From: Oceanobacillus sojae
Lineage (GTDB): Bacteria > Bacillota > Bacilli > Bacillales > Amphibacillaceae
Assembly: GCF_900162665.1 (NCBI RefSeq)
Contig: NZ_LT727810.1
Location: 403,067 to 467,066, forward strand
Length of the DNA stretch: 64,000 nucleotides
Direction of reading: 5' to 3'
The notes under the pieces were generated by a model, which worked only from the letters and a program-made list of their open reading frames with translations, searched no databases and was not told the DNA's origin. The stretch's first letter is position 1, and each line of letters starts with the position of its first letter. Below are positions 8,102 to 19,098 of this stretch, piece by piece. Position numbers and translations under genes: made by a program.

Positions 8102-9259
8102 TTACTTTTCCTCCTGTTGCAAATAGATTTCCTGGGCTGCCTGAACACCTTTACCAAGCTGAATTTCTTTTCCAATTTTTACAATGCCGATCTCGAGCAG
8201 ACTGATAGTTTGCAATACATCAGCGGGAGAGCAATATCCCATATGGCCGATTCGGAAAATAGAACCCTTCATATGCTGCTGACCGCCGGCTAAAGTCAGG
8301 TTGAATTGTTCTTTTACGACGGAACGCAGTGCTTCTGCATCAAAATCAGCCGGACGGACAGCTGTTACAGTCGGAGAAGCATCTTCATCCGCTGTTAATA
8401 AAGGAATATCTAAAGCTTTAAAAGCAGCTCTTGTCATGTCACGCATGATGGCATGGCGACGGTATACATTTTCCAATCCTTCTTCTTCCATCAAATTCAG
8501 AACCTGCTCCAGACCAAATAAAAGAGAAAGTGCCGGAGTATAAGGTGTAGATACTTTTTCTAAGTTTTTCCGGTAGACACGCATATCTAAATAAAATCTC
8601 GGCTGGGGATTTGTCTCAATCACTTTCCATGCCCTCTCACTCGCTGCAATAAACATCAAACCGGCCGGCAGCATAAACGCTTTTTGTGATCCGGTGACAT
8701 AGATATCAACACCCCATTCATCCATGCCGGCTTCCACTCCGCCAAGACAGGATACACCGTCAACAACGAAAAGTGCATCAGAGGATTCATGTATAGCTTT
8801 AGCCAGAGCTTCGATCGGATTTAATACACCGGTAGAGGTTTCGCAATATGTAGCAAAGACTACCTTGATTTCTGGATGCTCCTGTAAATAATCCTGAACA
8901 GCTAGTGGATTAATCGCATCTCCCCACTCCACATCAATCCGATGTAATTTTAACTGAAAAGCTTCACATATCTTTGCGAAACGATCGCCAAATGCTCCAC
9001 TGACGATAACTAGTACATCGTCTCCTGGATGTGCTGCGTTGCTGACAGCCATTTCTAAACCAGCTGTACCGCTCCCGGCAACAGGAATAACATCCTGCTT
9101 CGTTCCAAATACTGATTTTAATTTTGGAATGATACGTTCTAATAATTCTTTTGTTTCTTTCCCGCGATGACCTATCATTGTCTGGTTCATTGCCCGCTGA
9201 ACGCTTGGAGGGATCGGACTTGGTCCTGGTATTCTTAGGATGTGCTGATCTTTTAGCAT
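8102..9259 (-). CDS. Class V aminotransferase (serine-pyruvate / alanine-glyoxylate type), probable phosphoserine aminotransferase
   Basis: A 385-residue PLP enzyme of the class V family. Characteristic stretches are RIPGPSPIPPSVQRAM at the N-terminus, the cofactor Asp in FVVDGVSCLGG, and the PLP lysine in YVTGSQKAFMLPAG near residue 195. By similarity alone it could be a purine-catabolic ureidoglycine or alanine-glyoxylate aminotransferase. However, it is the first gene of a two-gene operon with serA, three bases apart, which points to transamination of phosphohydroxypyruvate to phosphoserine in place of a classical SerC. Family is certain; the reaction is inferred from the operon. Confidence 0.8.
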   Translation of the reverse strand: MLKDQHILRIPGPSPIPPSVQRAMNQTMIGHRGKETKELLERIIPKLKSVFGTKQDVIPVAGSGTAGLEMAVSNAAHPGDDVLVIVSGAFGDRFAKICEAFQLKLHRIDVEWGDAINPLAVQDYLQEHPEIKVVFATYCETSTGVLNPIEALAKAIHESSDALFVVDGVSCLGGVEAGMDEWGVDIYVTGSQKAFMLPAGLMFIAASERAWKVIETNPQPRFYLDMRVYRKNLEKVSTPYTPALSLLFGLEQVLNLMEEEGLENVYRRHAIMRDMTRAAFKALDIPLLTADEDASPTVTAVRPADFDAEALRSVVKEQFNLTLAGGQQHMKGSIFRIGHMGYCSPADVLQTISLLEIGIVKIGKEIQLGKGVQAAQEIYLQQEEK

Positions 9260-9746
9260 GAATGGTAAGCTCCTTTAAAATAAATTTAGTATTATTTGGT
9301 AAGATAGTAACTCTTCATGAACCCAATCTTTTATAAAAATAAGTATTGCCCTTAGAATAAAATGATTGATTCATTTATTAACAAACAATAAGTTATTTTT
9401 TATAAGATTAAGATACTTTTATGGGTTTAAAAACGGATGATAAATACAAATTCGCTTATAACATACGGATATTTTAACATAAAAGTATTTAAAAATGCAG
9501 ATTCATATGAAAAAGTATTTCTTTCCAATATAGCAACATCCAATGTATTGTCAATATAAACTTACGGATTATATGAGAACAAAAGATAAAAGATTTATAG
9601 AATAATGAAGGATATTATCAAATAAGAATTGCGTCTTTATAATAGATAAAACGCTTTCTATTACAGGTATTGAAAAAAGGAAAGCACTAAATAGATTGAA
9701 CTATAAAAATATTATATCTATAATAGGCGAAAAGGAAGGTGTAAAA
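9260..9746. other. Divergent control region between the serine operon and ilvD
   Basis: This 487-base AT-rich interval has no open frame worth calling. It must hold the promoter of the serine operon (not resolved) and that of ilvD. No T-box or other recognised riboswitch was found. Confidence 0.6.
9615..9643 (+). promoter_or_regulatory. Candidate sigma-A promoter for ilvD
   Basis: TTATCA (9615-9620) and TATAAT (9638-9643) are 17 bases apart and lie about 100 bases before the ilvD start. A weaker candidate, TTGTCA at 9548, lies upstream. Confidence 0.5.
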
Positions 9747-11432
9747 ATGGAGAAGGATTTAAGAACAAAAAGTAAAGCTTTTGATGGTACCATGCGTGCT
9801 CCAAACAGAGCAATGCTGCGTGCTGTCGGTGTTACCGATGAAGATTTTAAAAAACCGATGGTCGGGGTTGCCAGTACATGGGCCGAGGTAACGCCATGTA
9901 ATATACATCTGAACGATTTAGCTTTAATTGCTAAAAAAGGCGTCCGCAAAGCTGACGCAGTACCAATGATTTTTAACACCATTACGGTATCAGACGGTAT
10001 TTCTATGGGGACGCAGGGGATGCGCTATTCTTTACCAAGCAGAGATCTTATCTCTGACTCAATAGAAACAGTTGTTGGTGCGGAGAATTTAGACGCTCTA
10101 GTTGCGATTGGGGCGTGTGATAAGAATATTCCCGGGTGTATGATGGCTATTGCAAACGCTGAGGTTCCGGCTATTTTTGTATATGGAGGAACCATTGCAC
10201 CAGGTAATCTTGATGGGAAGGATCTTGATATTGTTTCTGTATTTGAAGGCGTCGGGCAGCATAATGCAGGAAAAATTGATGATAAACAATTGAATCGCAT
10301 TGAATGTCATGCCTGTCCGGGGGCAGGAGCGTGCGGGGGAATGTACACTGCGAATACAATGGCATCTGCTGCAGAAGCAATGGGATTAAGCTTGCCGGGA
10401 AGTTCTTCCAATCCGGCAGAATCTCAGGAAAAACTGAAGGATGTGGAAGCTGCCGGAGAAGCAATCAGAACATTGCTGGAAAAAGGTATTTATCCAAAAG
10501 ATATTATGACAAAAGAAGCCTTTGAAAATGCAATTACAGTTGTGATGGCACTTGGCGGTTCTACCAATGCTATTCTTCACTTATTAGCAGTTGCTCATGC
10601 AGCAGAAGTAAACTTGACCATTAACGACTTCAACCGGATTCAGGCAAAAGTGCCACATTTGGCGGACTTGAAGCCGAGCGGACAATTTGTATTCCAGGAT
10701 CTTCACAATGTTGGCGGTGTTCAGGCAGTTATGAAGCTCCTCTATGAAAATGGCTATCTTCATGGAGACTGCATGACAGTAACAGGAAAAACGATCAAAG
10801 AGAATTTAGAGGATGCTCCATCATTAAAAGAAGGTCAAAAAGTAATTATGCCATTAGACGAACCAAAAAGAGAAGATGGGCCGCTAATCGTTCTAAAAGG
10901 GAATCTTTCTCCGACAGGTGCGGTAGCAAAGGTATCTGGTGTGAAAGTAACAAGACATACTGGTCCTGCACGTGTATACAATACAGAAGCAGAAGCAACC
11001 AAAGCTGTAATGAATAATCAAATCAAAGACGGTGATGTGCTTGTTATCCGCTACGTAGGACCAAAAGGTGCACCGGGAATGCCGGAAATGCTTTCTATTT
11101 CCAGTATTCTGGTAGGTAAAGGAATGGGAGAGTCTGTTGCTTTATTAACGGATGGACGTTTTTCTGGCGGTACACATGGTTTAGTAGTAGGGCATATCTC
11201 ACCGGAAGCACAATCAGGCGGGCCAATTGCACTTCTTGAAGAAGGGGACAGTGTCACTATTGACTCCTCCACGAAAGAAATTTTTGTGGACCTTCCTGAT
11301 GAAGAACTGGACAAGCGCCGCCAAGCATGGGTAGCACCAGAATTATATAAAAAAGGTATCTTAGGCAAATACGCACATAATGTAAGATGTTCTTCCCTGG
11401 GTGCGATAACAGATTATTTGAACAGGGATTAA
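9747..11432 (+). CDS. ilvD: Dihydroxy-acid dehydratase
   Basis: A 561-residue Fe-S lyase that dehydrates 2,3-dihydroxy-isovalerate and 2,3-dihydroxy-3-methylvalerate to the keto acids of Val and Ile. The cluster-binding cysteines appear in [12 protein letters not shown] and [19 protein letters not shown], and the C-terminal signature [18 protein letters not shown] is intact. The ATG at 9747 follows GGAAGG with normal spacing and gives the usual length; an upstream ATG at 9696 lacks a ribosome site. ilvD is a separate unit here, ended by its own terminator, 814 bases before the ilvB operon with its T-box. Assignment is firm. Confidence 0.96.
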   Translation: MEKDLRTKSKAFDGTMRAPNRAMLRAVGVTDEDFKKPMVGVASTWAEVTPCNIHLNDLALIAKKGVRKADAVPMIFNTITVSDGISMGTQGMRYSLPSRDLISDSIETVVGAENLDALVAIGACDKNIPGCMMAIANAEVPAIFVYGGTIAPGNLDGKDLDIVSVFEGVGQHNAGKIDDKQLNRIECHACPGAGACGGMYTANTMASAAEAMGLSLPGSSSNPAESQEKLKDVEAAGEAIRTLLEKGIYPKDIMTKEAFENAITVVMALGGSTNAILHLLAVAHAAEVNLTINDFNRIQAKVPHLADLKPSGQFVFQDLHNVGGVQAVMKLLYENGYLHGDCMTVTGKTIKENLEDAPSLKEGQKVIMPLDEPKREDGPLIVLKGNLSPTGAVAKVSGVKVTRHTGPARVYNTEAEATKAVMNNQIKDGDVLVIRYVGPKGAPGMPEMLSISSILVGKGMGESVALLTDGRFSGGTHGLVVGHISPEAQSGGPIALLEEGDSVTIDSSTKEIFVDLPDEELDKRRQAWVAPELYKKGILGKYAHNVRCSSLGAITDYLNRD

Positions 11433-11460
11433 AAAATTAGGTTCTTATAGAACAGAATGA

Positions 11461-11508
11461 AAAGCCTCCACCAGACAAGAACTCCTTGTCTGGTGGAGGC
11501 TTTATTTA
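11461..11508 (+). terminator. Terminator after ilvD
   Basis: An approximately 19-bp stem (AAAGCCTCCACCAGACAAG with its complement CTTGTCTGGTGGAGGCTTT) with a short loop is followed by a T-rich tail. Confidence 0.88.
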
Positions 11509-11745
11509 TCTAGATAGAAATTTCTTCAAGGGAAATTTGGTTTAACATTAAGATAAAAAAATCAATTTACTTTATTCTTGCATTACCACATACAGGAATA
11601 AAAAAAGACTTTCTATAATTTTTAAATAAAAAACCAAACTGTAATATAATTTTAAAGAAAAATCCTAGTGTAATGCATAGCAGTAATGAAAACGCATACA
11701 TAAAATCAGACTAAATAGAATTATTAAAAAAATTACAAAATGCTA

Positions 11746-11774
11746 TTGACTATCATACGGAAACAAGATATGAT
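11746..11774 (+). promoter_or_regulatory. Sigma-A promoter of the ilvB operon
   Basis: TTGACT (11746-11751) and TATGAT (11769-11774) are separated by 17 bases. Transcription would begin near 11781, giving a leader of about 465 bases that contains the T-box. The 240 bases between the ilvD terminator and this promoter show nothing recognisable. Confidence 0.75.
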
Positions 11775-11849
11775 TGTTCGCAATATAAGATATTTCTTAA
11801 CAAAACAATTTTTAAGATGATGAGAAGTTGTTACTTCACAAATATAATT

Positions 11850-12152
11850 AATACGTTGACGGGAAAAAAGGAAAAGACGAATAGCTTTTACAGAGATCTG
11901 GGGTTGCTGGAAGCCCAGAATAGCTACTTATTCCGACATCGTCCCTGAGTGTCACATGGAAAGGAACATTCCAATTATATGTGACCAGGTGCATGGTAAT
12001 CAATGTACCTGTTATCAAACATAGCTCTGGCAGCTATTGAGGCAAGGTTTGAAAGAACTTTGCGAAACTGGGTGGTACCGTGAAAAGCAGATCCTTTTCG
12101 CCCCATACATGATAGAAATACATGTACATGGGGTGAAAAGGGTCTTTTTTAT
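11850..12152 (+). promoter_or_regulatory. T-box leader (tRNA-sensing attenuator), probable Ile specifier
   Basis: The leader has the standard T-box layout. Stem I contains CAGAGA and the apical GGGGTTGCTGGAAGCCC. The 3' side of the specifier loop reads GACATCGTCCCTGAGTG, and by alignment with known leaders the specifier is ATC (11938-11940), an isoleucine codon. The T-box sequence TGGGTGGTACCGTG is at 12069-12082. The terminator arms GATCCTTTTCGCCCC and GGGGTGAAAAGGGTC are followed by TTTTTTATT at about 12145. Uncharged tRNA binding would favour the antiterminator and allow reading into ilvB. The element is certain; the specifier is my reading by pattern. Confidence 0.93.
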
Positions 12153-12246
12153 TATTTTAAATAAAAAATTCCAAACCCGCATTGCAGTAAATAGTTAGTT
12201 TAATCAAAAGGTTCAGTTTTTTTAAGAAAAAAGGAGGGGCATTGTT

Positions 12247-13968
12247 GTGAAAGTTAATGCAAATCAAGAAGTAGAAGTGAAGAGTAATTTGGTCACAGGA
12301 TCTGATTTGTTAGTTCAGGCATTAGAAAAAGCAGGTGTTGAAGTTGTATTTGGGTACCCGGGGGGTGCTGTTTTACCAATTTATGACGCGCTGCATCGAA
12401 ATGATACATCCTTCAAGCATGTACTTTCGCGACATGAGCAAGGCTCCATACATGCAGCGGAAGGATATGCAAGAGTATCAGGCAAACCGGGCGTTGTAAT
12501 AGCAACTTCAGGTCCGGGAGCAACGAACTTAATAACTGGCATAACAGATGCCATGATGGATTCGATTCCACTTGTTGTATTCACGGGACAGGTAGCAGAG
12601 CAGGTTATTGGAACAGATGCTTTTCAGGAAGCAGACATGATAGGAATTACCACACCAGTTACCAAATACAATTACCAGGTTAATAACATTGCAGATTTAC
12701 CGAGGATTGTGAATGAGGCATTTCACATTGCGACGACAGGCAGACCGGGCCCTGTTGTGATAGACATTCCTAAAAGTATTTCTGAAACAGTAACCATTAA
12801 TGATTATGAGGATGACTTTTATTTGCCTGGCTATCAGCCGACGGTTTATCCGAACCCGATGCAAATCTCAAAAATAACAGATGAACTGAGTAAAGCAGAA
12901 AGACCGGTATTGCTTGCAGGAGCGGGGATTCTGTTATCTGGAGCAACGGAAGAGTTAAAGCAGTTCGTTAATAATTGGGAAATCCCGGTTGTTACGACCT
13001 TGCTGGGACTGGGAAGCTATCCGGGCGGTGATAATTTATCGCTTGGCATGGGTGGAATGCATGGAACATACACGGCGAATACAGCAATCTATGAAAGTGA
13101 TTTGCTTATCAATATCGGAGCACGCTTTGACGACCGGCTAACCGGAAATCTGCAGCACTTTGCTCCAAATGCAAAAGTGGCTCATATCGATATTGATCCT
13201 GCTGAAATAGGGAAAAATGTGAAGACAGCTATTCCGATCGTTGCAGATGCAAAACAGGCATTGAACGTGCTGCTGCAGCAGGAAGTGAACCGTGGTGATT
13301 ATACGAAATGGCTGGATAAATTAAAGGGTAATCAAAAGAAATATCCACTTTGGTATGATCGGGGCGATAATCCAATCAGCCCGCAATGGCTGATAGAGCA
13401 GATCCATGAGAAGTCTAATGGAGAAGCAGTTGTCACAACAGACGTTGGACAGCATCAAATGTGGGCGGCTCAATTCTATCCTTTTAAAAATCCAGACAAT
13501 TGGGTAACATCTGGAGGACTTGGCACCATGGGATTCGGCTTCCCGGCTGCAATTGGCGCGCAAATCGCTAAACCGGATCATTTGGTTATATCTCTGGTAG
13601 GCGATGGCGGATTTCAAATGACATTGCAGGAGCTGGCTATCTTGAAATCTCAAAATCTGCCAGTAAAAGTGGTTATTTTAAATAATGATGCACTTGGAAT
13701 GGTAAGGCAGTGGCAGGAAACATTTTATGAGAAACGTTACTCTCACTCCTTATTTTCAGAAAACCCTGATTTCGTGAAACTGGCAGAAAGTTACGGAATT
13801 AAAGGCATGCGTGTATCCGATGAAAAAGATGTACCGGAAGCTCTGGAAGAGGCTTTTTCATATGATGGCCCTGTTGTTATTGACTGTCGTATTGACAGAG
13901 ATACATGTGTCTATCCGATGATTGCACCGGGTAAAGGAATGCACGAAATGATTGGGGTGACAAAATGA
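12247..13968 (+). CDS. ilvB: Acetolactate synthase, large (catalytic) subunit
   Basis: A 573-residue ThDP- and FAD-dependent enzyme forming 2-acetolactate or 2-aceto-2-hydroxybutyrate. The catalytic Glu lies in the N-terminal region [33 protein letters not shown] marks the family start. The ThDP/Mg motif runs from LVGDGGFQM to [14 protein letters not shown]. Translation starts at a GTG preceded by AGGAGGGG. It opens the ilvB-ilvH-ilvC-leuB-leuC-leuD operon, with a 4-base overlap into ilvH. The N-terminus has about 15 residues before the conserved domain. Assignment is firm. Confidence 0.96.
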   Translation: MKVNANQEVEVKSNLVTGSDLLVQALEKAGVEVVFGYPGGAVLPIYDALHRNDTSFKHVLSRHEQGSIHAAEGYARVSGKPGVVIATSGPGATNLITGITDAMMDSIPLVVFTGQVAEQVIGTDAFQEADMIGITTPVTKYNYQVNNIADLPRIVNEAFHIATTGRPGPVVIDIPKSISETVTINDYEDDFYLPGYQPTVYPNPMQISKITDELSKAERPVLLAGAGILLSGATEELKQFVNNWEIPVVTTLLGLGSYPGGDNLSLGMGGMHGTYTANTAIYESDLLINIGARFDDRLTGNLQHFAPNAKVAHIDIDPAEIGKNVKTAIPIVADAKQALNVLLQQEVNRGDYTKWLDKLKGNQKKYPLWYDRGDNPISPQWLIEQIHEKSNGEAVVTTDVGQHQMWAAQFYPFKNPDNWVTSGGLGTMGFGFPAAIGAQIAKPDHLVISLVGDGGFQMTLQELAILKSQNLPVKVVILNNDALGMVRQWQETFYEKRYSHSLFSENPDFVKLAESYGIKGMRVSDEKDVPEALEEAFSYDGPVVIDCRIDRDTCVYPMIAPGKGMHEMIGVTK

Positions 13969-14492
13969 AACGCATAATCATTGCCACAGTACAAGATCGT
14001 GGCGGGGTGTTAAATAGAATAACTGGTATGCTTAACCGGCGCCAGTTCAATATTGAAAGTATTTCTGTCGGTGCTTCGGATGTCAGAGGCATTTCCAAAA
14101 TGACATTTGTCGTTGAAGTTTCCGATAAGCAGAAGCTGGAGCAATTAACAAAACAGCTGAACAAGCAAATCGATGTGATTAAGGTTTTAGATGTCACAGA
14201 TAAAGCAATTGTGACAAGAGAGCTTGCCTTAGTAAAAGTTGTTGCAACCAATCAGACCAGAGCAGAAATTATGACATTAATCTCTGCATTCCGTGCAGAT
14301 GTTATTGATATCAGCAAGGACAGTCTGACAATACAAGTTACCGGGAAACCGGAAAAGGTCGATGCGTTAATTTCACTGCTCAGACCATATGGAATTAAGG
14401 ACTTAACGAAAACTGGATTAACAGCATTTCCAAGAGGTTATCAGCCTGAACAAGGCTATAGTGAGTTAAATAGTGTTTCAGCTCACGGATAA
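13965..14492 (+). CDS. ilvH: Acetolactate synthase, small (regulatory) subunit
   Basis: A 175-residue regulatory subunit with an N-terminal ACT domain ([22 protein letters not shown]) and a C-terminal ALS_ss domain ending near GLTAFPRGY. It binds IlvB, raises its activity and confers valine feedback inhibition. Its ATG overlaps the ilvB stop by four bases (ATGA), indicating translational coupling and stoichiometric production. The length and both domains are normal for Bacillaceae. Confidence 0.95.
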   Translation: MKRIIIATVQDRGGVLNRITGMLNRRQFNIESISVGASDVRGISKMTFVVEVSDKQKLEQLTKQLNKQIDVIKVLDVTDKAIVTRELALVKVVATNQTRAEIMTLISAFRADVIDISKDSLTIQVTGKPEKVDALISLLRPYGIKDLTKTGLTAFPRGYQPEQGYSELNSVSAHG

Positions 14493-14579
14493 TAGATAGA
14501 CAGGAGCTTCTGCTAAAAATGTCCAATGGGCAATATGGAAGTCATCATATCTTGTGAAAATAAAAACAAACAAAGATGA

Positions 14580-15708
<1,129 letters not shown>

Positions 15709-15745
15709 ACAGCTCGTTCACGAGTGAAAAGAAGGAGAAATAATA

Positions 15746-16852
15746 ATGGAAAAGAAAATCGTCCTGTTACCTGGAGATGGAATCGGTAAAGAAATTATGG
15801 AGTCAGCTAAAAAGGTGCTCGCAGCAATTGAAAGTGAATATCATCATGATTTTGTTCTCCAGGAGTGTGCTATTGGCGGAGATGCTCTTGACCGTTATGG
15901 TGTACCATTACCTGATGATACACTAAAAGCATGTGAAAAAGCGGATGCTGTCCTCCTGGGATCAGTCGGAGGACCCAAATGGGATAATCAGCCGCCTGAA
16001 TTCAGACCGGAGAAAGGGCTGCTCAAAATTCGTAAAGGCTTAGGGTTATTTGCTAATTTGCGCCCGGTTAAATCATTCCCATCCCTTTTGCATGCTTCTC
16101 CTTTAAAAGAAGAGATTGTCAAAGACTCAGACATGATGATTGTTCGTGAATTGACTGGCGGTTTGTATTTTGGTGAACCAAGGGAACGTAGAAACAATGG
16201 AGAAGATGTTGTAGATACGTTAGCTTATTCAAGACAAGAGATTGAAAGAATTGTAGAAAAAGGCTTCGAATCTGCACAAATCCGGAATAAGCATTTAACT
16301 TCAGTCGATAAGGCGAATGTCTTAGAGTCAAGCCGGATGTGGAGAGAAATAGTAAATGAGAAAGCAGCTGACTATCCAGATGTAAAAGTAGAGCATTTGC
16401 TGGTAGATGCAGCAGCAATGAAGCTTGTTACAAATCCAGGCAGCTTTGATGTTATTGTAACAGAGAACTTATTTGGTGATATCTTGAGTGATGAAGCTTC
16501 TGTACTGACTGGATCACTCGGGATGCTCCCATCAGCAAGCGTCCGTACTGATGGATTAGGCATCTATGAACCAGTTCATGGTTCAGCACCTGACATCGCT
16601 GGAAAAGGAATTGCAAATCCAATCGGAATGATAATGTCAACTGCATTAATGCTGGAATATTCTCTCGGAATGAAAGAAGAAGCAACAGCAATTGAAGCAG
16701 CAGTAAAGGATTGCCTGGAACAGGGCTATCACACATCAGACTTAAAAATAAAAGATGGAAAACAAATGAACACAGAAGAAATAACAGAAGCGATTATTGA
16801 AAATTTAACTACGAAATGTATTTCTGATTCTATTTGTAGCTCTTATGTATAA
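15746..16852 (+). CDS. leuB: 3-isopropylmalate dehydrogenase
   Basis: A 368-residue beta-decarboxylating dehydrogenase that oxidises 3-isopropylmalate with NAD and needs Mg or Mn. Seen are LLPGDGIGKEIM at the N-terminus, the substrate-binding RELTGGLYFGEPRER, and the conserved metal-site block ENLFGDILSDEASVLTGSLGMLPSAS, followed by EPVHGSAPDIAGK. GAAGGAG precedes the ATG. The last 15 or so residues (TTKCISDSICSSYV) look unlike other LeuB tails and end just before a repeat insertion, so the 3' end may have been altered. With leuA gone, its substrate would have to come from elsewhere. Confidence 0.94.
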   Translation: MEKKIVLLPGDGIGKEIMESAKKVLAAIESEYHHDFVLQECAIGGDALDRYGVPLPDDTLKACEKADAVLLGSVGGPKWDNQPPEFRPEKGLLKIRKGLGLFANLRPVKSFPSLLHASPLKEEIVKDSDMMIVRELTGGLYFGEPRERRNNGEDVVDTLAYSRQEIERIVEKGFESAQIRNKHLTSVDKANVLESSRMWREIVNEKAADYPDVKVEHLLVDAAAMKLVTNPGSFDVIVTENLFGDILSDEASVLTGSLGMLPSASVRTDGLGIYEPVHGSAPDIAGKGIANPIGMIMSTALMLEYSLGMKEEATAIEAAVKDCLEQGYHTSDLKIKDGKQMNTEEITEAIIENLTTKCISDSICSSYV

Positions 16853-16868
16853 GAAGTTCTGGTATTAG

Positions 16869-16986
16869 ATAAGTTGAATTATTGAATTACATGTATTAGT
16901 CTTTTTTTCGAGGAGGCTGAGCGCAAGCCCGTGGAAAGCGTAGTGTTTTTCTGAAGCGATCGCTATAAACCTTTAATTCAACTTAT
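16869..16986. repeat. Small mobile-looking repeat C between leuB and leuC (118 bp)
   Basis: The element is bounded by perfect 13-bp inverted repeats, ATAAGTTGAATTA (16869-16881) and its complement (16974-16986). Its core (CCGTGGAAAGCGTAGTG, later CGCTATA) matches the 3' half of module 2 of repeat A, so the families are related. It has no coding capacity. It splits the leu genes by 171 bases, whereas most other junctions in the operon are tight. A single related end lies at 20168-20180. Confidence 0.7.
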
Positions 16987-17023
16987 ATAGAAAACAATAT
17001 ATATCGTTTCGGAGGTGTAGAAA

Positions 17024-18430
17024 TTGGGAAAGGCTTTGACGGCATTTGAAAAAATTTGGAATAAGCATGTTATAAAAGAAGAGGAAGGAAAACCGGCTCT
17101 TTTATATATTGACCAGCATCTTGTTCATGAGGTAACGTCTCCGCAGGCGTTTGAAGGTCTAAGATTGAATGGACGAAAGGTAAGACGTCCTGATCTTACT
17201 TTCGCTACAATGGATCACAATGTTCCTACTATTAATAGAGAGAACATGAAAGATGAAATTTCTATCAAACAAATGGAAGCTTTAAAAAAGAATTGTGCCG
17301 ACTTTGGAGTGAAGCTGGCGGATATGTATCACCCGGATCAAGGAATCGTGCATATTATTGGACCACAATTAGGTTTAACGCAGCCAGGAAAAACGATCGT
17401 TTGTGGGGATAGTCATACATCAACACATGGAGCGTTTGGAGCATTTGCATTTGGAATTGGAACCAGTGAGGTAGAGCATGTTTTGGCAACACAAACTATC
17501 TGGCAGGATAAACCGAAAACATTGAATGTTCAAGTTGTTGGAGAGTTAGGCGTAGGTGTGACAGCAAAAGACTTGATTCTTGCGATTATTGCAAAATTCG
17601 GCGTTCGTTTTGGAACAGGATACGTGATGGAATATACAGGAGAAGCTATTCGTAACTTAACCATGGAAGAAAGAATGACGATTTGTAATATGTCTATTGA
17701 AGCTGGAGCACGTGCCGGCTTAATTAGTCCAGATGAAACAACAGTGGAATTTTTGCGTGGCCGTGAAATGGTTCCAGAAGGAGAAGCTTTTGAGGCATTG
17801 GCTGAAGATTGGCTGGCGCTGGCAACAGATGAAGGTGCAGAATATGATCATACAGTTACCATTTATGCGGATGAAATTGAACCACAGGTAACTTGGGGGA
17901 CTAATCCTGGTATGGGCGTACCAGTCAGTGCTTCTACACCAACCATTGCGGATGCAGAATATCCAGATGAAGTAAAACGTGCTTTAGAGTATATGGATTT
18001 AGAAGAAAATCAGCCGATAACATCGATTCATGTCGATCATGTCTTTATTGGCTCTTGTACGAATTCCCGATTAAGTGATTTGAAAAAAGCGTCTAAAATT
18101 GTAGAAGGCAAGAAGGTAAAAGAAGGTATTAAAGCAATTGTGGTACCAGGTTCATTCCTGGTGAAGCAGCAGGCAGAAGAGATTGGCCTTGATAAAATTT
18201 TCATTGAAGCAGGGTTTGAATGGAGAAATTCAGGCTGCAGTATGTGCCTTGGAATGAATGATGATATTGTTCCATCTGGCGGCAGATGTGCATCAACGTC
18301 AAACCGAAACTTTGAAGGTAGACAGGGAAACGGAGCACGTACACACTTGGTAAGCCCGGAAATGGCAGCAGCAGCGGCAATTGAAGGACATTTCGTAGAT
18401 GTAAGACAATTTGTCGGAGTACCAAGCTAG
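17024..18430 (+). CDS. leuC: 3-isopropylmalate dehydratase, large subunit
   Basis: A 468-residue aconitase-family subunit carrying a 4Fe-4S cluster. The three ligand cysteines are in [13 protein letters not shown] and CSMCLGMN, and [23 protein letters not shown] is intact. With LeuD it isomerises 2- to 3-isopropylmalate. Translation begins at a TTG (17024) preceded by GGAGGTG at proper spacing. The small repeat C lies just upstream, but the ribosome site is undamaged. leuD follows after 13 bases. Confidence 0.95.
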   Translation: MGKALTAFEKIWNKHVIKEEEGKPALLYIDQHLVHEVTSPQAFEGLRLNGRKVRRPDLTFATMDHNVPTINRENMKDEISIKQMEALKKNCADFGVKLADMYHPDQGIVHIIGPQLGLTQPGKTIVCGDSHTSTHGAFGAFAFGIGTSEVEHVLATQTIWQDKPKTLNVQVVGELGVGVTAKDLILAIIAKFGVRFGTGYVMEYTGEAIRNLTMEERMTICNMSIEAGARAGLISPDETTVEFLRGREMVPEGEAFEALAEDWLALATDEGAEYDHTVTIYADEIEPQVTWGTNPGMGVPVSASTPTIADAEYPDEVKRALEYMDLEENQPITSIHVDHVFIGSCTNSRLSDLKKASKIVEGKKVKEGIKAIVVPGSFLVKQQAEEIGLDKIFIEAGFEWRNSGCSMCLGMNDDIVPSGGRCASTSNRNFEGRQGNGARTHLVSPEMAAAAAIEGHFVDVRQFVGVPS

Positions 18431-18443
18431 GAGGGAATTTGGA

Positions 18444-19025
18444 ATGGAACCTTTTAAAGAGCATAAAGGAATTGCTGCTCCGTTGAATCGCGGTAACGTG
18501 GATACAGACCAGATTATTCCGAAGCAGTTTTTAAAACGTATTGAACGTACAGGATTTGGTGAATTTTTATTTTTCCATTGGCGTTTTGATGATGATGGAA
18601 ATCTGCGTGATGACTTTGTTTTAAATCAGCCAAAATATGAAAATGCCACAATCCTGTTAGCTGGTGATAATTTTGGCTGCGGCTCATCCCGTGAACATGC
18701 TCCATGGGCACTGGAGGATTACGGATTTAAAGTTATCATTGCTCCTGACTTTGCAGATATTTTTTATAATAATTCTTTGAAAAACGGCATATTAGTAATA
18801 AAGATGAATGAAGAGCAGGTCCAGCAGTGGATGAAAAAAGCAGAGCAGGGATTAACATTAGATGTTGATTTAGAAAAACAGGAAATTACAGATACAGACG
18901 GCACCGTCGTTTCCTTTGATATTCCAGCTTATCATAAGGAGAAACTTCTTAACGGCTGGGATGATATTGCACTGACTCTTTTAGAGGAAGATGCGATTCA
19001 GGCATTTGAAGAAAAACGTGCTTAA
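18444..19025 (+). CDS. leuD: 3-isopropylmalate dehydratase, small subunit
   Basis: A 193-residue swivel-domain partner of LeuC. The family marks NRGNVDTDQIIPKQFLKRI and GDNFGCGSSREHAPWALEDYG are present, and the length is normal. The ATG at 18444 follows TAGGAGGG, only 13 bases after the leuC stop; a longer frame from 18411 would overlap leuC and has no support. It is the last leu gene; ilvA starts 73 bases downstream and may share the transcript. Confidence 0.95.
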   Translation: MEPFKEHKGIAAPLNRGNVDTDQIIPKQFLKRIERTGFGEFLFFHWRFDDDGNLRDDFVLNQPKYENATILLAGDNFGCGSSREHAPWALEDYGFKVIIAPDFADIFYNNSLKNGILVIKMNEEQVQQWMKKAEQGLTLDVDLEKQEITDTDGTVVSFDIPAYHKEKLLNGWDDIALTLLEEDAIQAFEEKRA

Positions 19026-19098
19026 AAATGATAAGTACAGAAAAATATGAGAAAATTATAAGATAGAAAAATATAAAGAATAAGAGGGTTGAAGGAGT

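Noticed and set aside
9260-9746. T-box or serine-responsive leader before the serine operon or ilvD
   Set aside because: No T-box core sequence or terminator-antiterminator pair is present on either strand.
13877-14251. Minus-strand frame opposite ilvB-ilvH
   Set aside because: It is a shadow of two certain genes, as are the other long antisense frames over ilvD, leuB, leuC, pepF and topB.
16853-17023. Terminator ending the operon after leuB
   Set aside because: The inverted repeats there are ends of repeat C, 92 bases apart, with no T-tailed hairpin.
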